Shown here: one piece after another, positions 26,583-26,673 of the stretch
Numbering within the stretch: the stretch's first letter is position 1
Layout of the letters: every line of letters begins with the position of its first letter
Assembly: GCA_965658765.1 (NCBI GenBank)
Contig: CBFHTO010000051.1
Span: forward strand, 1 to 26,673
Length of the DNA: 26,673 bases
Source: Glaciecola sp965658765
GTDB lineage: Bacteria; Pseudomonadota; Gammaproteobacteria; Enterobacterales; Alteromonadaceae
Reading direction: 5' to 3'
Notes under the pieces: model-generated
Database searches by the model: none
What the model saw: only the letters and a program-made list of their open reading frames with translations
What the model was told of the DNA's origin: nothing
Made by a program: the position numbers and the translations under genes

Positions 26583-26673
26583 GCTTAACTAACCGTTTAT
26601 TTCCGATGCCACTTCATAGTGTGCTCTTGCTGGCGGTATGGCTAATGCTCAACGGTACACTTAGTCTAGGCCA
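26579..26673 (+). CDS. mnhE: Na+/H+ antiporter subunit E, N-terminal part (cut by window edge)
   Basis: Only the first 31 codons are in the window. The start RLFPMPLHSVLLLAVWLMLNG, a short basic lead then a hydrophobic helix, is typical of MnhE. The start overlaps the mnhD stop (ATGA). mnhF and mnhG are expected to follow outside the window. Confidence 0.85.
   Translation, partial: MSLTNRLFPMPLHSVLLLAVWLMLNGTLSLG

Noticed and set aside
1..26673. CRISPR arrays, tRNA or rRNA genes, transposases, phage genes or toxin-antitoxin pairs
   Set aside because: None was found on either strand by reading the sequence. A tRNA or small-RNA search program was not available to confirm this.

Overview
The window looks like ordinary chromosomal DNA from a marine-type gammaproteobacterium, most likely of the order Alteromonadales. 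This rests on gene content read by eye: a long PyrB of the type I recall from Shewanella and its relatives with no PyrI next to it, an MSHA-like pilin, RlmF, a BarA-type kinase, a group-2-like Mrp antiporter, two c-di-GMP enzymes, and moderate GC. No rRNA, tRNA, CRISPR array, insertion sequence or prophage gene was seen. Genes are complete apart from the two cut by the window edges.

Layout. 1-530: the C-terminal end of a BarA-like hybrid kinase (receiver end plus Hpt). 649-3567 (-): a membrane PAS-PAS-GGDEF-EAL protein. 3568-4029: a non-coding stretch with an imperfect palindrome. 4030-4794 (-): a small membrane protein resembling DUF2982. 5047-9386 (-): a two-gene RND efflux operon (adaptor, then pump). 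It is divergent from a TetR repressor gene at 9645-10295, and a perfect 26-bp palindrome lies between them. 10365-13794 (+): a tightly packed run of pyrB, hemL and a class III adenylate cyclase. 13972-14499 (+): an isolated MSHA-like prepilin. It converges on 14502-17597 (-), a very large periplasmic-propeller diguanylate cyclase. 17845-18918 (-): rlmF with an unusual repetitive linker, preceded by three 15-bp tandem repeats. 19124-21197 (-): an SDR and an enoyl-reductase-like protein as a pair. 21419-21826 (+): cytidine deaminase. 21905 to the right edge (+): the Mrp Na+/H+ antiporter operon mrpA(B)-C-D-E, continuing out of the window.

How the parts relate. Signalling is the main theme: a BarA phosphorelay, two c-di-GMP enzymes and an adenylate cyclase, with a surface pilin that is a plausible but unproven c-di-GMP-related output. 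The efflux operon with its divergent repressor and operator is a self-contained regulatory unit. The Mrp operon fits a salt- or alkali-exposed lifestyle. I did not find a convincing new biological system. The most worthwhile leads are the 26-bp operator, the 15-bp repeats before rlmF, the repeat-bearing insert in RlmF, and the coupling of a class IIIb-like adenylate cyclase to pyrimidine and haem synthesis genes.
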